The notes beneath the pieces are model-generated. The model did not search any database. It was given only the letters and a program-made list of their open reading frames with translations, and was not told where the DNA came from. A stretch of DNA of 64,000 bases, from the NCBI RefSeq assembly GCF_949987535.1, contig NC_080066.1:89299600-89363599 (forward strand), given 5' to 3'. This DNA comes from Balaenoptera acutorostrata (taxonomy: Eukaryota; Chordata; Mammalia; Artiodactyla; Balaenopteridae). Made by a program: the position numbers and the translations under genes. Positions within the stretch are counted from its first letter, which is position 1, and the number at the start of each line of letters is the position of its first letter. Of the stretch, positions 36,785-46,960 are shown piece after piece.

Positions 36785-36975
36785 TTATTGAGTTTTTTAT
36801 TATGTCAGATACCATGCTCAGTGCTTTGCATATATTTCCTCCTGAAGAAAGACCTCACCACAACATCTCTATGAAGTAGATATATTATCCTGATTTTCCA
36901 GTGAGGAAAACAAGGCTCCAAGAGGTTGAATGGCAGAATCAGAATCAGAATTTGACCTTAGGACCATTTGGACTC
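36785..36975 (-). repeat. MIR, antisense
   Basis: ACCATGCTCAGTGCTTTGCA, ATTTTCCAGTGAGGAAAACA, GGCTCCAAGAGGTTGAATGG follow the reverse MIR order. Confidence 0.75.
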
Positions 36976-37548
36976 CTGGAGACTAACCGTTCTTCGGAAG
37001 GTTGGGTATACACAGAACGGCAGAGCAAGGGCTACTGCTTCCTTTAAGGAATGAGACTTTTATCTGATAAGGACTGAGTGAAGTTTCCCTTTCGTGAACA
37101 AAAATGCAGCCATAAAACACTGAAAGCAGAAATTTCTGATACTGAAAATCTAGGTGGTTAATTTTATAGCTTATTGCAAAGTCGTACAAAGACAGGTAAA
37201 GGAGGAACCTTCTCATCCAGATTTTCGGGGGCCTTAGGATCTGATTTACTGCATTACTGTATCAGGAAAAGAGGTTGAACAGTACAGAGTGAAGGAAGAC
37301 TTAGCCAGGCTAAGATTTCCACTCAGGTAGTCTGCAGTATATTTCATTAAGGGACAAGAAAGACAAAAAATGTGGGTAACTTTCAGGATTATAAATTCAC
37401 ATTTATCTCAGAGTTGAAGAGAAGAAGAGTGTTTCTGTCTCTACCTCTCAAGAGATAAAAGTGGCTTCATAATTATGGCTTGTATTTATTATGATGTTTC
37501 AAAGTGTGTTAATCTGGCAGGGGTATCTTCTCATTTAAAACAAGTCAC

Positions 37549-37561
37549 GGGGGGGGGGGGG
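37549..37561. repeat. Poly-G tract (13)
   Basis: Uninterrupted run of 13 G. Length may be unreliable in the assembly. Confidence 0.85.
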
Positions 37562-38264
37562 AAAGAAAAAAATATGGGAGCAAATTCATTTGATATATTT
37601 TGTCCACTTGTTTGTAGCACTGTCCTCCCATGTCATATCTTTTATATTTTTTAACTGCCTAATTAAATGAAAATGCTGTTCTAGGGACATAAAATTTTCA
37701 AATAATGGCAGAAAAATATTTCTGGCCAAACACTAAAGTTTTATAGCTTGAAAGCACTCATGAATATGTTTATGTCATGTACACTGTGTGCACATAATAT
37801 GCATATATAACAATGTATAAATACAAATAGTTTGTATTTTGTTCATGCATCCACTGGTAAGCCAGTCTCCTCCATGTAAGTCGATTGTGGTGGTCCCATT
37901 CTCCTGCCCAAGGCTGCTTTAGGTTACAGGTGTGAGCAGGTGTCATGATTCTATCCATGGGAGAGTCTGTACTAGGAAAGGTTTCTTAGGGACTCTTGGT
38001 CTCTTGATCTGCTGGATTCTCGCCTGGAATGTGCCAGTTTTACTGGGAACATGAAAAGAGCTAGCCAAGGGGAGGCTGACAGGATGAGAATGGCAGAGAA
38101 TATAGACAGCACCTGAGTCTTTGATGATATTGTTAAGCCAAAGAATTAATCAACCCTGGAGCCACCCCATCTCAGGACTTATTATTATTGACTTAATGTT
38201 ATAGTTCCTCATTGTTCGGCAATTTTGAGTTGGGTTCTCTGTTATTTGTAGCCAAAACCAACAT

Positions 38265-38470
38265 GACTGAGCACCTATTGTGTTCTAGGACCTAGCTGGC
38301 CAATTTCCATGCATTAGCTTTAATTTATTTCCCATCTCTTAAGGGACATTTTCTCCATTTAACAGAAAAGTAAACTAAGACTTGGAGAAGCTAGTGATAT
38401 GCCCAATTTCTCACATCTAGTTAGCAGATAGGGGGCGGGATTCCAACCTATGTCTGTCTGACTTTGAAAA
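38265..38470 (-). repeat. MIR, antisense
   Basis: TGACTGAGCACCTATTGTGT, CTCCATTTAACAGAAAAGTA, GGGGCGGGATTCCAACCTA follow the reverse MIR order. The 200 bases to its left have an LTR-like tail (ATGTTATAGTTCCTCATTG) that I cannot assign. Confidence 0.7.
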
Positions 38471-39449
38471 GTTATTTAAAACCTCTGTATGTGTTTGTGT
38501 GTATGTGTGGTGGTGTTCTATTTTTATATATGTCCACATTTATACATCTACGGTGAAGGTGTTATCTGTAGTAGCACAATCATTCATCACATTTTTGAGT
38601 CTCTGATAAAATAGTTAAATATGTTAAAAATATTCCCTCATAATTGAGGGAATAGCAACAAAATAAAGCAAATGGTAAGAACTGGCAAAAGTAATCATTA
38701 CCAAGTTTCCTTATCCATTAGGAGTTACTTATTTTCAAGCTCGGTTCTGAGACATTGTGCCAGATGACATCTGCATTAAATTACTCATCAATCTGTACAG
38801 AGATCATTAATGAGTGTGAGTGCTTTAAGAGGGATATGTGTCTCCAAAGAAAATACTGAATCAAAGATGGTGAATTTGTTGTATAGAGGTTACCATGCCC
38901 TCTCCCTTTTTCACAGAAGACTTTGCAAATCAGTCAAGGTATCCTTTTTCTCCTTGACCTTAGATGTAGCCCCATAAGTTTCTACAACACAAGATGCAAC
39001 AGCTACTACCAATCAGGTTTGGCTCTCTACTTTGAAACTCATTTGCCCTGTCTGTCCTACACATTCCATGGGGAGTGGCTCTTCAGGGAAGTAACTGAAA
39101 ATTACAGGGAAATTGTGCAATGGTAGCGTATCAGCCCCTGAGAGTTGAATGAGGTGCAATTACTGCTAACTGAAAATATTATCTATGTATTTCTGAAAAT
39201 GGAGTCTAAAAACTATATTAGCAGCAATGAAGTTTAAGTGATCTCGAAAGAAAAGGGCAAAGTGTTGTAAATTGTAAATGGCAATAATAAATTGGAGAAG
39301 TTGGACTACTTGTGTGTCTGTCTCTTTGTACAGATAGCTATATGCACATTCAAGAAGTGGATTCATATTTTTTTAAATCACCATTAGATTTGCTACTATG
39401 AGGCAATTAAAATATGAAGATAAATATAACATTAAGGAATCCTACTACT

Positions 39450-39640
39450 AGAAAGAAACTTGGAAATCATTTAGACTGTCTCTGATGCCCATCTCGACCT
39501 CACTTTGTTCTAATGAGAGCGCTAGGGCCAGCAAGGCCAGGGCCTTGTCCAGAGCTATCTGGTGGGCTAACAGAGGAGCCAGGCCAGATTTCCAGACTCC
39601 AGCTCTGTCCTCTCGCACCTTTTCAGTGATGGGTGCACGT
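39450..39640 (-). repeat. MIR-like, degenerate
   Basis: AAGGCCAGGGCCTTGTCCAG and AGAGGAGCCAGGCCAGATTT recall the antisense MIR end. Confidence 0.4.
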
Positions 39641-40319
39641 TTTGAACTTTAAAACTACATTAAGCCTCAGAAATCAGCAAAGTGTGTGGCAAAGAGAAGA
39701 AAGAGAGAGAGAGAAGAAAAGTAAGAGAGTGGGAAAGAGATCTCTGATAACTTTCTACAATTCTTAGCAAAACACAGGCTCCCGATTTTCTGACTGACCT
39801 CTGAGGACATCAAGCCTCATAAGTTGGAGACGGTCTTGGCTATCAGTGGATGGGCTGGGGTAAGTGCTACCTGAGGAACCACATCCAATTGGCCAAGAGA
39901 CACTGCAGAGACAGCAAAGGATGGTCTGGTTATATCCATCACCTTTTGTCAATCATCCTTTGCTGGACCAATAGCTCCATTAAAACACCTTTGTATAGTC
40001 CTCCAAAATGGTCCCCTGGTCCCCCAAATGCTCTTTATTTAGTCACCCCATGAAAGACAACTGGATTCAGGGACCCTGTCAATTCAGTTACCAGGTAAAT
40101 AATATTCAACCTCACAAGAAAAAAGTGAATGACTATATATATAGAATGCTTAGTACAAAGTTGGACATGGAGATCAGTAAGGTTAATTTCTCTGTTGTTA
40201 CTGCTAAAATGATATTTAAAAGCCCCCAATTGATTATTCTAAAAGTAACATGGCCCTCCTCACTACTTATGTTCTGTGATTTTATTGTTTCTTTCACTGA
40301 CTGAATTGAGGAGATTTTA

Positions 40320-41070
40320 TAGTGAGTGGTTGAGATCATGGGCTTTGAAGTCAGACAGGCTTGGCCATGAGTTCTGACGCTGCCATTGTGTGCTCCTAGC
40401 AGATGCTTAACTGTGGTAGACAGAATAATGTCCCCATCCATCCCCAAAGATGTCCAAGCCCTATTCCTAGAACCTCTGAATACGCTATTATATACAGAAA
40501 GAGGGACTCTACGTATGTGATTAAATAAGAGATCTTAAAATAGGGGGATTTTCCTGGATTACCTGGGTGGACTCCATGTAATCACAAGGGTCCTTAAAAG
40601 ATGGAAGAGGAAGGCAGAAGAATCCAAGAAGGAGATGTGTCTATGGAAGCAGAAGACGGAGTTATATGATGGCTGGCTTGGAATTTGGAGAAAGGGGCCA
40701 CAAGCAAAGAAATGCAGGTGGCCTCTAGAATCTGGAAGAGGGAAGGAAATGAATTCTCCCGTTGAGCCTCCAGAGGGAATACAGCCCTGCTGACACCTTG
40801 ACTTTAGCCTAGTGAAACACATTTGGGACTTCGAACCTCCGGAATTGTCAGGTAATAAATCTGTGTTGTTTAGACATCTCAGTTTGTAGTAATTTGTTAC
40901 AACAGCAAAAGGAAACTCACTTATGCTCCTTGAGTATCTGTGCCCTCATCTATAAAATGGGAATAAAAAAAGGATATGCCCCAAAGGGCTGACATGAGGA
41001 TTAAATAAGAGAATGTAAATAAAACTCTTTAGTGCTTGGCAGAGATGAAGAACTCAATAAATGTTCACTG
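40320..41070 (+). repeat. MIR SINE split by an LTR
   Basis: The MIR left part (GATCATGGGCTTTGAAGTCA, to 40,411) and right part (TCTGTGCCCTCATCTATAAA, AGGATTAAATAAGAGAATG, CTCAATAAATGTTCACTG, from 40,920) are separated by a 508-base LTR. Read together they give one MIR in sense orientation. Confidence 0.75.
40412..40919 (+). mobile_element. Solo LTR, MLT1-like (MaLR/ERVL)
   Basis: It begins TGTGGTAGACAG and ends GGAAACTCA (TG...CA). It has the MLT1-style order TAATCACAAGGGTCCTTA, GCCTCCAGAGGGAATACAGC, AATAAATCTGTGTTGTT, GTAATTTGTTACAACAGC. Flanks are similar (CTTAA / CTTAT) but not an exact duplication. No internal viral genes are present. Confidence 0.7.
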
Positions 41071-41164
41071 TCATTATGCATGATATCATTATATAGAGAG
41101 GAGATTTATATATTGTGATTGTAATAAATGGTGATTCCATAAAGTATAATTCATTGTATCATAA

Positions 41165-41370
41165 TAATCCCTTACATTTGAGCGGCACTTATCTGGTTTT
41201 TACGAAGCCCTTTTATCGACAACATCTTATTTGATGCTCGTTATAATTGTGAGTCCACAGATGAGGAGACAGAGCCTCCGAGGAGACAGTGCTTTCCTTA
41301 GGTCACTCAGAGAGCCCACTACTGGCCAAAGTTGGAGTCTAGGTCATCTGATTCCAGATACAGTAGGCTG
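41165..41370 (-). repeat. MIR, antisense
   Basis: CCACAGATGAGGAGACAGAG, TTAGGTCACTCAGAGAGCCC and GAGTCTAGGTCATCTGATTC fit the reverse MIR order. Confidence 0.7.
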
Positions 41371-42060
41371 CCAATTTCATCATGTGGTTTATAGAAATAT
41401 ACACCCAGGGTTTGTAGAATCCTAACATAAAACAAAAATGATAAGGCCAGATGATGGGGTTGTTCATCCCACACAAGACCATTTCCCATGTGATCTCATT
41501 CATCGGCGTTTTTTGCCAGGGCCTCCTGCCCCAGCTCCTGCAAGCGTAGCCCGAGGCCTCTCTGTAATGCATCTAGTCAGTTGTGCAAAGCACAAGGGAA
41601 AAGATTCCATCCTGACCGCAGCAGGCAATCACCTGATGCCCTGAAGCATGAAGTTTGATTACCCTTATCTCAGTTTATCATTAAATCAAAAACTGTTGCT
41701 ATGAATACTGGCCCAGGACTCCATTTATGAAATGATATAGACCAGTCCGCAGAAATAAGTGAGTGTCCTTTTTCTTTCTTAATTTCTGCTCACTGTGAAG
41801 ATCTTTTGCAAACTAGAAAAAAAAAAGTGGCAGCTTTGAGCAGATTTTATTACTTTCTTACTCTTTCATGAGCTGGCCAGGATGCCTTTGGCTCATAACC
41901 ATTCACCCTGTGCTGTAGGCAAGAGGTTTGAGATCTACTACCTAGTGGCCTGCCAACACTAGCCTTGAAGTCTAGCACCTGGCTTTGATGGGAATCTGAA
42001 TTTTAGCAAGATGCCGGGCAATTTGCAGGTGTACTGATGTTTGAGAAACTCTGGCTACAC

Positions 42061-42250
42061 CAGAGCATTGTTTCTCAAATTGTGGTCAAGGGACCATAGC
42101 ACATGAGTCACTTGAGGAGTTTGTTGAAAATGCTGACTCCGGGGCCCCATTCCAGACCCAGCAACACAGACCCATTGGTGCTGGGGCCCTGGGAATCTGC
42201 ATTTTAGCCCTATGTGATTCTGATAAATTTTAAAGTTTGAGGACCACTGG
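42061..42250 (+). mobile_element. MER5-like hAT DNA transposon (non-autonomous)
   Basis: The ends are inverted: CATTGTTTCTCAAATTGTGG at the left, and the reverse of AGTTTGAGGACCACTG at the right. The middle has GACTCCGGGGCCCCATTCC and GGGAATCTGCATTTTAG as in MER5A. Confidence 0.7.
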
Positions 42251-42629
42251 TAGAGATCAAAGATGTGGGTGATGACAGGAATTGTTAGGAGAGGGCCTGA
42301 ACTTCCATGGTGTTATTCAGGTTTTAATCAGACTAGGGAGCAACCAGCATAGAACACATTGTCCTTCAGCCCAACCAACAGAGGAAGCCAGATTTCTGAC
42401 ATCATGAATCTGAAATGGCTGATATCTGGGTCAGGGCTAGGCAGCTAGGCGTCAAGGTCTGAGGTGACTCTCTAGGCCCCTGGAGCTCTCCTGCCAAATT
42501 CCCCTTTCCAGTCTGGCTGAATCTGTGGCAAGTGTAGTGGGTGGTGGTAGAGAAGAGCTGGTTGTAAAACTGGCTTCAAGGTCTATATATCAGTCAAGGA
42601 GATACGATAAAATCACATGTGAAAAGACT

Positions 42630-43150
42630 GCATAGTATAAGGGCTAAAAGCACGGGCCTTGGAGCCAGACTGCATTTACTTTTACTTAACAGACACTGAG
42701 ATAAATACAGCACTCACTGCTAGCCAAGCACCATTCTAAGTGCTGTTCAAATCTTAATTCATTTATGTGTCACAACACCTACCAGGTGGGTACTACCATC
42801 ATCATCCACCTTTTATGTCATGAAACCGAGGCTCAGAGAGGTTAAGTAATTTGCTCAAGATCACACAGCCAATCGATCACACAGCCAGGACGCACGCCCC
42901 AACAGGCTGGCTCGAGTTCATGTCCTTAACCACCCTACTAAGTTGCTTCCCATGGACCCGAGTCCCCTGGTTCCACCACTCATTAGCTGTTTGACCCTGG
43001 GAAAATTACTTCATCTCCCATCCCTTAGTTTTTCCCCTGTGTAAACTGAGGATATTATTAATAATAGTACCCACCTCAAAGAATTCTGATCAGATGATTT
43101 AATATATCCACTTAAAAGAGTATAAGGCACACGGTCAGCGCTTCATAAAT
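42630..43150 (+). repeat. MIR SINE split by another MIR
   Basis: The 5' part (GGGCTAAAAGCACGGGCC, GGAGCCAGACTGCA) stops near 42,675. The rest resumes near 42,955 (GGTTCCACCACTCATTAGCT, TTGACCCTGGGAAAATTACT, ATTATTAATAATAGTACCCA). A further MIR-like fragment lies at 43,190-43,280. Confidence 0.75.
42680..42950 (-). repeat. MIR, antisense, nested in a MIR
   Basis: CCAAGCACCATTCTAAGTGC, CATGAAACCGAGGCTCAGAG, AGGTTAAGTAATTTGCTCAA and ATCACACAGCC are the reverse MIR core. Confidence 0.8.
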
Positions 43151-44189
43151 GCTAACTCTGAGGGAGCTATCAGTCCCACACTCTCAAGGGTAGCATGAGG
43201 ATTAAATTAGGTAACATATTTAAAGTACTAGGCACAGTGCCACGGCACCTGGTAAGCACACGGTGAGGGCTAGCTGTTATTATTAGTTGAGCTGAGCCAG
43301 GCCAGTTTATTTTAGGTTTTGTCTGGAAAGCAACTGTGCTCTATGCAGGGACGCAGCACGCCCGTCACTTCAAAAAGTAACTGGGTAGGAGCCAGACTAA
43401 TTCCTAGATCCAGCAGGTTCTCTGCTTTACGTCACTGGAATATTCCTGAAAAGTCCCTAACATTGAATTTGTATATGCTTAACCCTTTTTCCCCATTGAC
43501 CTATTTTATAATTTCTCATTGATCTTTCATTGGCAGTGTTTCCTCAGACTTAAGAGTCTTCTCTCAGACTGTCTGTCATGTAACCATTAACTTGTAAAAG
43601 ACTTAAACATACCAGGGAAAATTGAACCACTGGAGCAATTCTTGGCAAAGCAATTGGCTTAACCATTCCCCAATGTGATTGTTTTCATTTTATTTTTCCT
43701 TTGTTATGTATTCACGTGCTTATACTACAGAGAATTTCCAGTCTTTCCTCCCAGAAAGCTTATCACCTCCACTATTAAATTTAATCGTGGATTGATTACA
43801 ATTTACGTTAACTCAAGGGGTTAATGATGGCTTGGAAACCCTCATACCCAAACAGCCTCGCTTGGAGTACGGCTGGGCATGGGGTGGGTGGTGGTGGGGG
43901 TAGGGGAGAAAGGTGAAGGTATGGGAGTTGGGAAGGTAGGGTCGTGGAGAGGCATTGATGGGGGGTGAGTTTATCCTGAAAACTCAGACCCAAAAAGGGA
44001 TGCTGGATCCCCAGGGCCTCTCAAGGATGGGCTTTTCTAAAAGGAAGTATTAGTAACTCCAAGTTGTTTACTGCCACTTTTTCGCTCGTTCTATTAGGAA
44101 AAGGCTGCCATAGCTCTAACCCCATTGCTTGCGAACTTTACCAGGCATGATAAGTTATAACTACAATCGAATGAAAAGTTAAACTCAAT

Positions 44190-44275
44190 GAACACGTTTA
44201 CTAAAATATCTGCACCACGTCTACTATGTGTCACGCACTCTGCTAAGTTACAGCCGTGAACAGGCAGTCTAACCT
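44190..44275 (-). repeat. L2 3' end, antisense
   Basis: CTACTATGTGTCACGCACTC then GTTACAGCCGTGAACAGGC fit the reverse of the L2 3' end. Confidence 0.55.
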
Positions 44276-44839
44276 CATGGGGCCTGCGGGCTCCTCTACC
44301 GAGCACCTAGAGTCCAACTCATGCCTCTCTCACGGTTTCAACAAGTTTCTACTCTCTCTTCCACTTCCTATCTCCACATCCTCCCCAAACCCACATCTAT
44401 GTATGCAGCTTATTCTTTGTTTGTTATAGAGTCTCTGTCTAGAGTCTCTTCAAGTTAAAGCAAAAAATAAAGCCCATGAAGCAGCAACCTTCTAGCTTGA
44501 TTCTGCTAAACCCCTCTGTGGGGGGAGCCAGCTTGCTGGGTAATTCGAGGCAAATCACACGATCCCTTGCAATATTCCCGTGTAACACTGAACCAGTTGG
44601 CAGTTGATGTGGGGTTTTAGCTCTGATCACGGAGCAAACTCCTGAATCATCACAAGATTGATCCCATTCATTCTGACGGCTTAAGCCGCAGGGCCATCTG
44701 CTGATCGGCTAAGTACAGTAGACCAGAGACACTCAATAAATATTTGTAGATTGCACGGCAAACTGCTTCTTCACACCTGAAACGCGAGTCTAGGTCAGGA
44801 CCCAAACGTGGACAAGTGACCTAGACCCCTACCCGCATC

Positions 44840-45225
44840 CCAGGGCCTTTGCCTAAGCTGTTCTCTATGCTTGGAATGCCCTCCCTTTCACCACCTCCAC
44901 TACTGCCCCTTGCTGTCCACCTGTCCAAATCCTACCTAGGTCAAGGACCAGCTCGAATATCAGCGGCTCCACAAAGCCTTCCCTGACCACCCTAGCCAGA
45001 AATAACTTCTCACTCCTCTCAATTACCATAGGTCCGTGTGTGTTTTCTGGCACTTAAGACACTCGCCATTTTATTTTGGCTATGTGGGTACCTTGTTTTT
45101 TCTACACCACTTAGTAAGAGCCTTGAGCTCTGGATCCATGTCAGTTCCTCTTTGAACCGTTTCCCCGCCCTGGCACCTCCCTGCACAGAGCCAACACTTG
45201 GTAAAAGTTAGCTGAATGAACAAAT
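44840..45225 (+). repeat. L2 LINE 3' end
   Basis: The phrases GGCCTTTGCCTAAGCTGTTC, TCTATGCTTGGAATGCCCTC, CAAAGCCTTCCCTGACCACC and a final GTTAGCTGAATGAA form a classic L2 3' end in sense. Confidence 0.85.
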
Positions 45226-45329
45226 GGTTACCCCAGCAGGACAAAAACAGAAGCAACTGCAACATTCTGTATCTCCCCTTTTGCTGCCTGTCTTCCTTCT
45301 TCTTTTATAGCTTTTAAAAATATACTTAC

Positions 45330-45416
45330 TTGATCCACCAATTACCCACAGGCGGTTTGGGGACTTACTGCTAAACGTAGACAACTCTGCAGACCAAAAA
45401 GTTTCCAGAGACCCTT
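45330..45416 (-). other. Candidate untranslated exon in the long 5' intron
   Basis: On the minus strand a good acceptor (CCTCTCTTGTCATTAG) is followed by 87 nt and then a very strong donor (ATCAA|GTAAGTATA). A second acceptor inside (TTTTTGGTCTGCAG) would give a 57-nt version starting at 45,386. The sequence between is of high complexity and not recognisable as a repeat. It could be a 5' UTR exon of SEMA6D or a chance pairing of splice-like sites. Confidence 0.35.
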
Positions 45417-45791
45417 CTAATGACAAGAGAGGCCTAGGCCAACGTAGGCGCTGGGGGAGTCTGAGTCCCTGGTCTGCTGACAGCCGGCTCCTGGGAATGG
45501 AAGTGTTATTTTCTCAAAGAGCTTCATCTGCTCTCGTTCATATGTGCCAGTTCCTCAACTGAGTAGAAACTCCTGACTTTATTTTTAAATATAGACTCCA
45601 ATAATAGGCTAAGTAATTGCAGATCTTCCTGAGGCCTTATTATACATGTACCAACATATTGGACTTTTTAAAACCCATATTTCTTTTCCAAAAATGTATG
45701 TTGAAAACCTTAAATTTCAGCATTATATGTAGTGGTAATGTGTATTTGTTTTTTTTCCCTTCCATAGGAATCCTGAATAAAAAAGAACAAC

Positions 45792-46073
45792 AGGGCTTCC
45801 CTGGTGGCACAGTGGTTGAGAATCTGCCTGCCAATGCAGGGGATACGGTTCGAGCCCTGGTCTGGGAAGATCCCACATGCCGCGGAGCAACTGGGCCCAT
45901 GAGCCACAACTACTGAGCCTGCGCGTCTGGAGCCTGTGCTCTGCAACAAGAGAGGCCACGATAGTGAGAGGTCCGCGCACCGTGATGGAGGGTGGCCCCC
46001 GCTCACCGCAACCAGAGAAAGCCCTCGCACAGAAACGAAGACCCAACACAGTCAAAAATTAAAAAAAAAAAAA
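45792..46073 (+). mobile_element. CHR-type tRNA-derived SINE
   Basis: Full-length copy with a one-base loss in the B-box region (GATACGGTTCGAGCC). A 12-bp duplication AAAAGAACAACA flanks it (ending at 45,791 and 46,085). Confidence 0.92.
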
Positions 46074-46734
46074 AAAAGAACAACAAAAAATGCGGATGCA
46101 TGGGTGACAATTTCTCAACAACGTATCTGATTACTCACAGAGGTGAAAGGATTCTCTCTCAACCATAAGTAAGAAAAACGTATATTACAGTATAATACAT
46201 AGTCAAACTTCAGTAAGACAGTTTCCATCCTCGTGCCACTAATGCTTGAACAGCTGCAGCCCTCACTGTCTTTGCTGATGGGGCCCATAAATACTCCTGG
46301 GAAATGGGACAGAGATACATAACCGATCTTCACCTGCCAAGATCAGGGAGATGAATGTCCATCGCACCCTGACGCAGAAGCACTTTTCTGGTGGCGAGTG
46401 ATGAATACTGCCATTTGTCCTATGCCATGCAATCTTGGACAGGAAAGCCTAACATGGAGAAAAATGGTGGGAAAAGATGCTGTTCTAGGACACTTGAAAA
46501 GAAGAGCGTGTCATTAATTATCTGGCCAACAGGAATAAAAATGAAAGAAGAGTACGCCAATATGATCTAGTTTAGAGAAATGTTAAAACTTAAGAGCATA
46601 CCGATTCTGTACATATCATTTCATTCAATACAAAGATTTCCCTCAAAGTGTGACTCTTTTATTGAAAAAGCAATGTCAGAAATATCAGGGAGTCAGAAGA
46701 TTGCAAGGTGATCTATGTTCCTGGAAACAATTCA

Positions 46735-46960
46735 GTGCAGTGATGACATGGTGGGCTGAGATGTCAGGGAGACCTGAGTTCAAATCCTGACTCCACCACT
46801 TCCCTGCTCTAAGACCTCAGGAAAGTGAGTTGACTTCTCAGGTGCTTGAGTTCTTCTTTTGATAAAGCAGTGATAATAACAGAATCTGCCTCACCCACCC
46901 CAGTTGTTTGTTACATGATGTAATTAAGATAAAGATCTTAGTGTGTGCCTAGAAATTAGC
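46735..46960 (+). repeat. MIR SINE
   Basis: GACCTGAGTTCAAATCCTGA, CTCCACCACTTCCCTGCTCT, then AGCAGTGATAATAACAGAAT are in MIR order. Confidence 0.75.
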
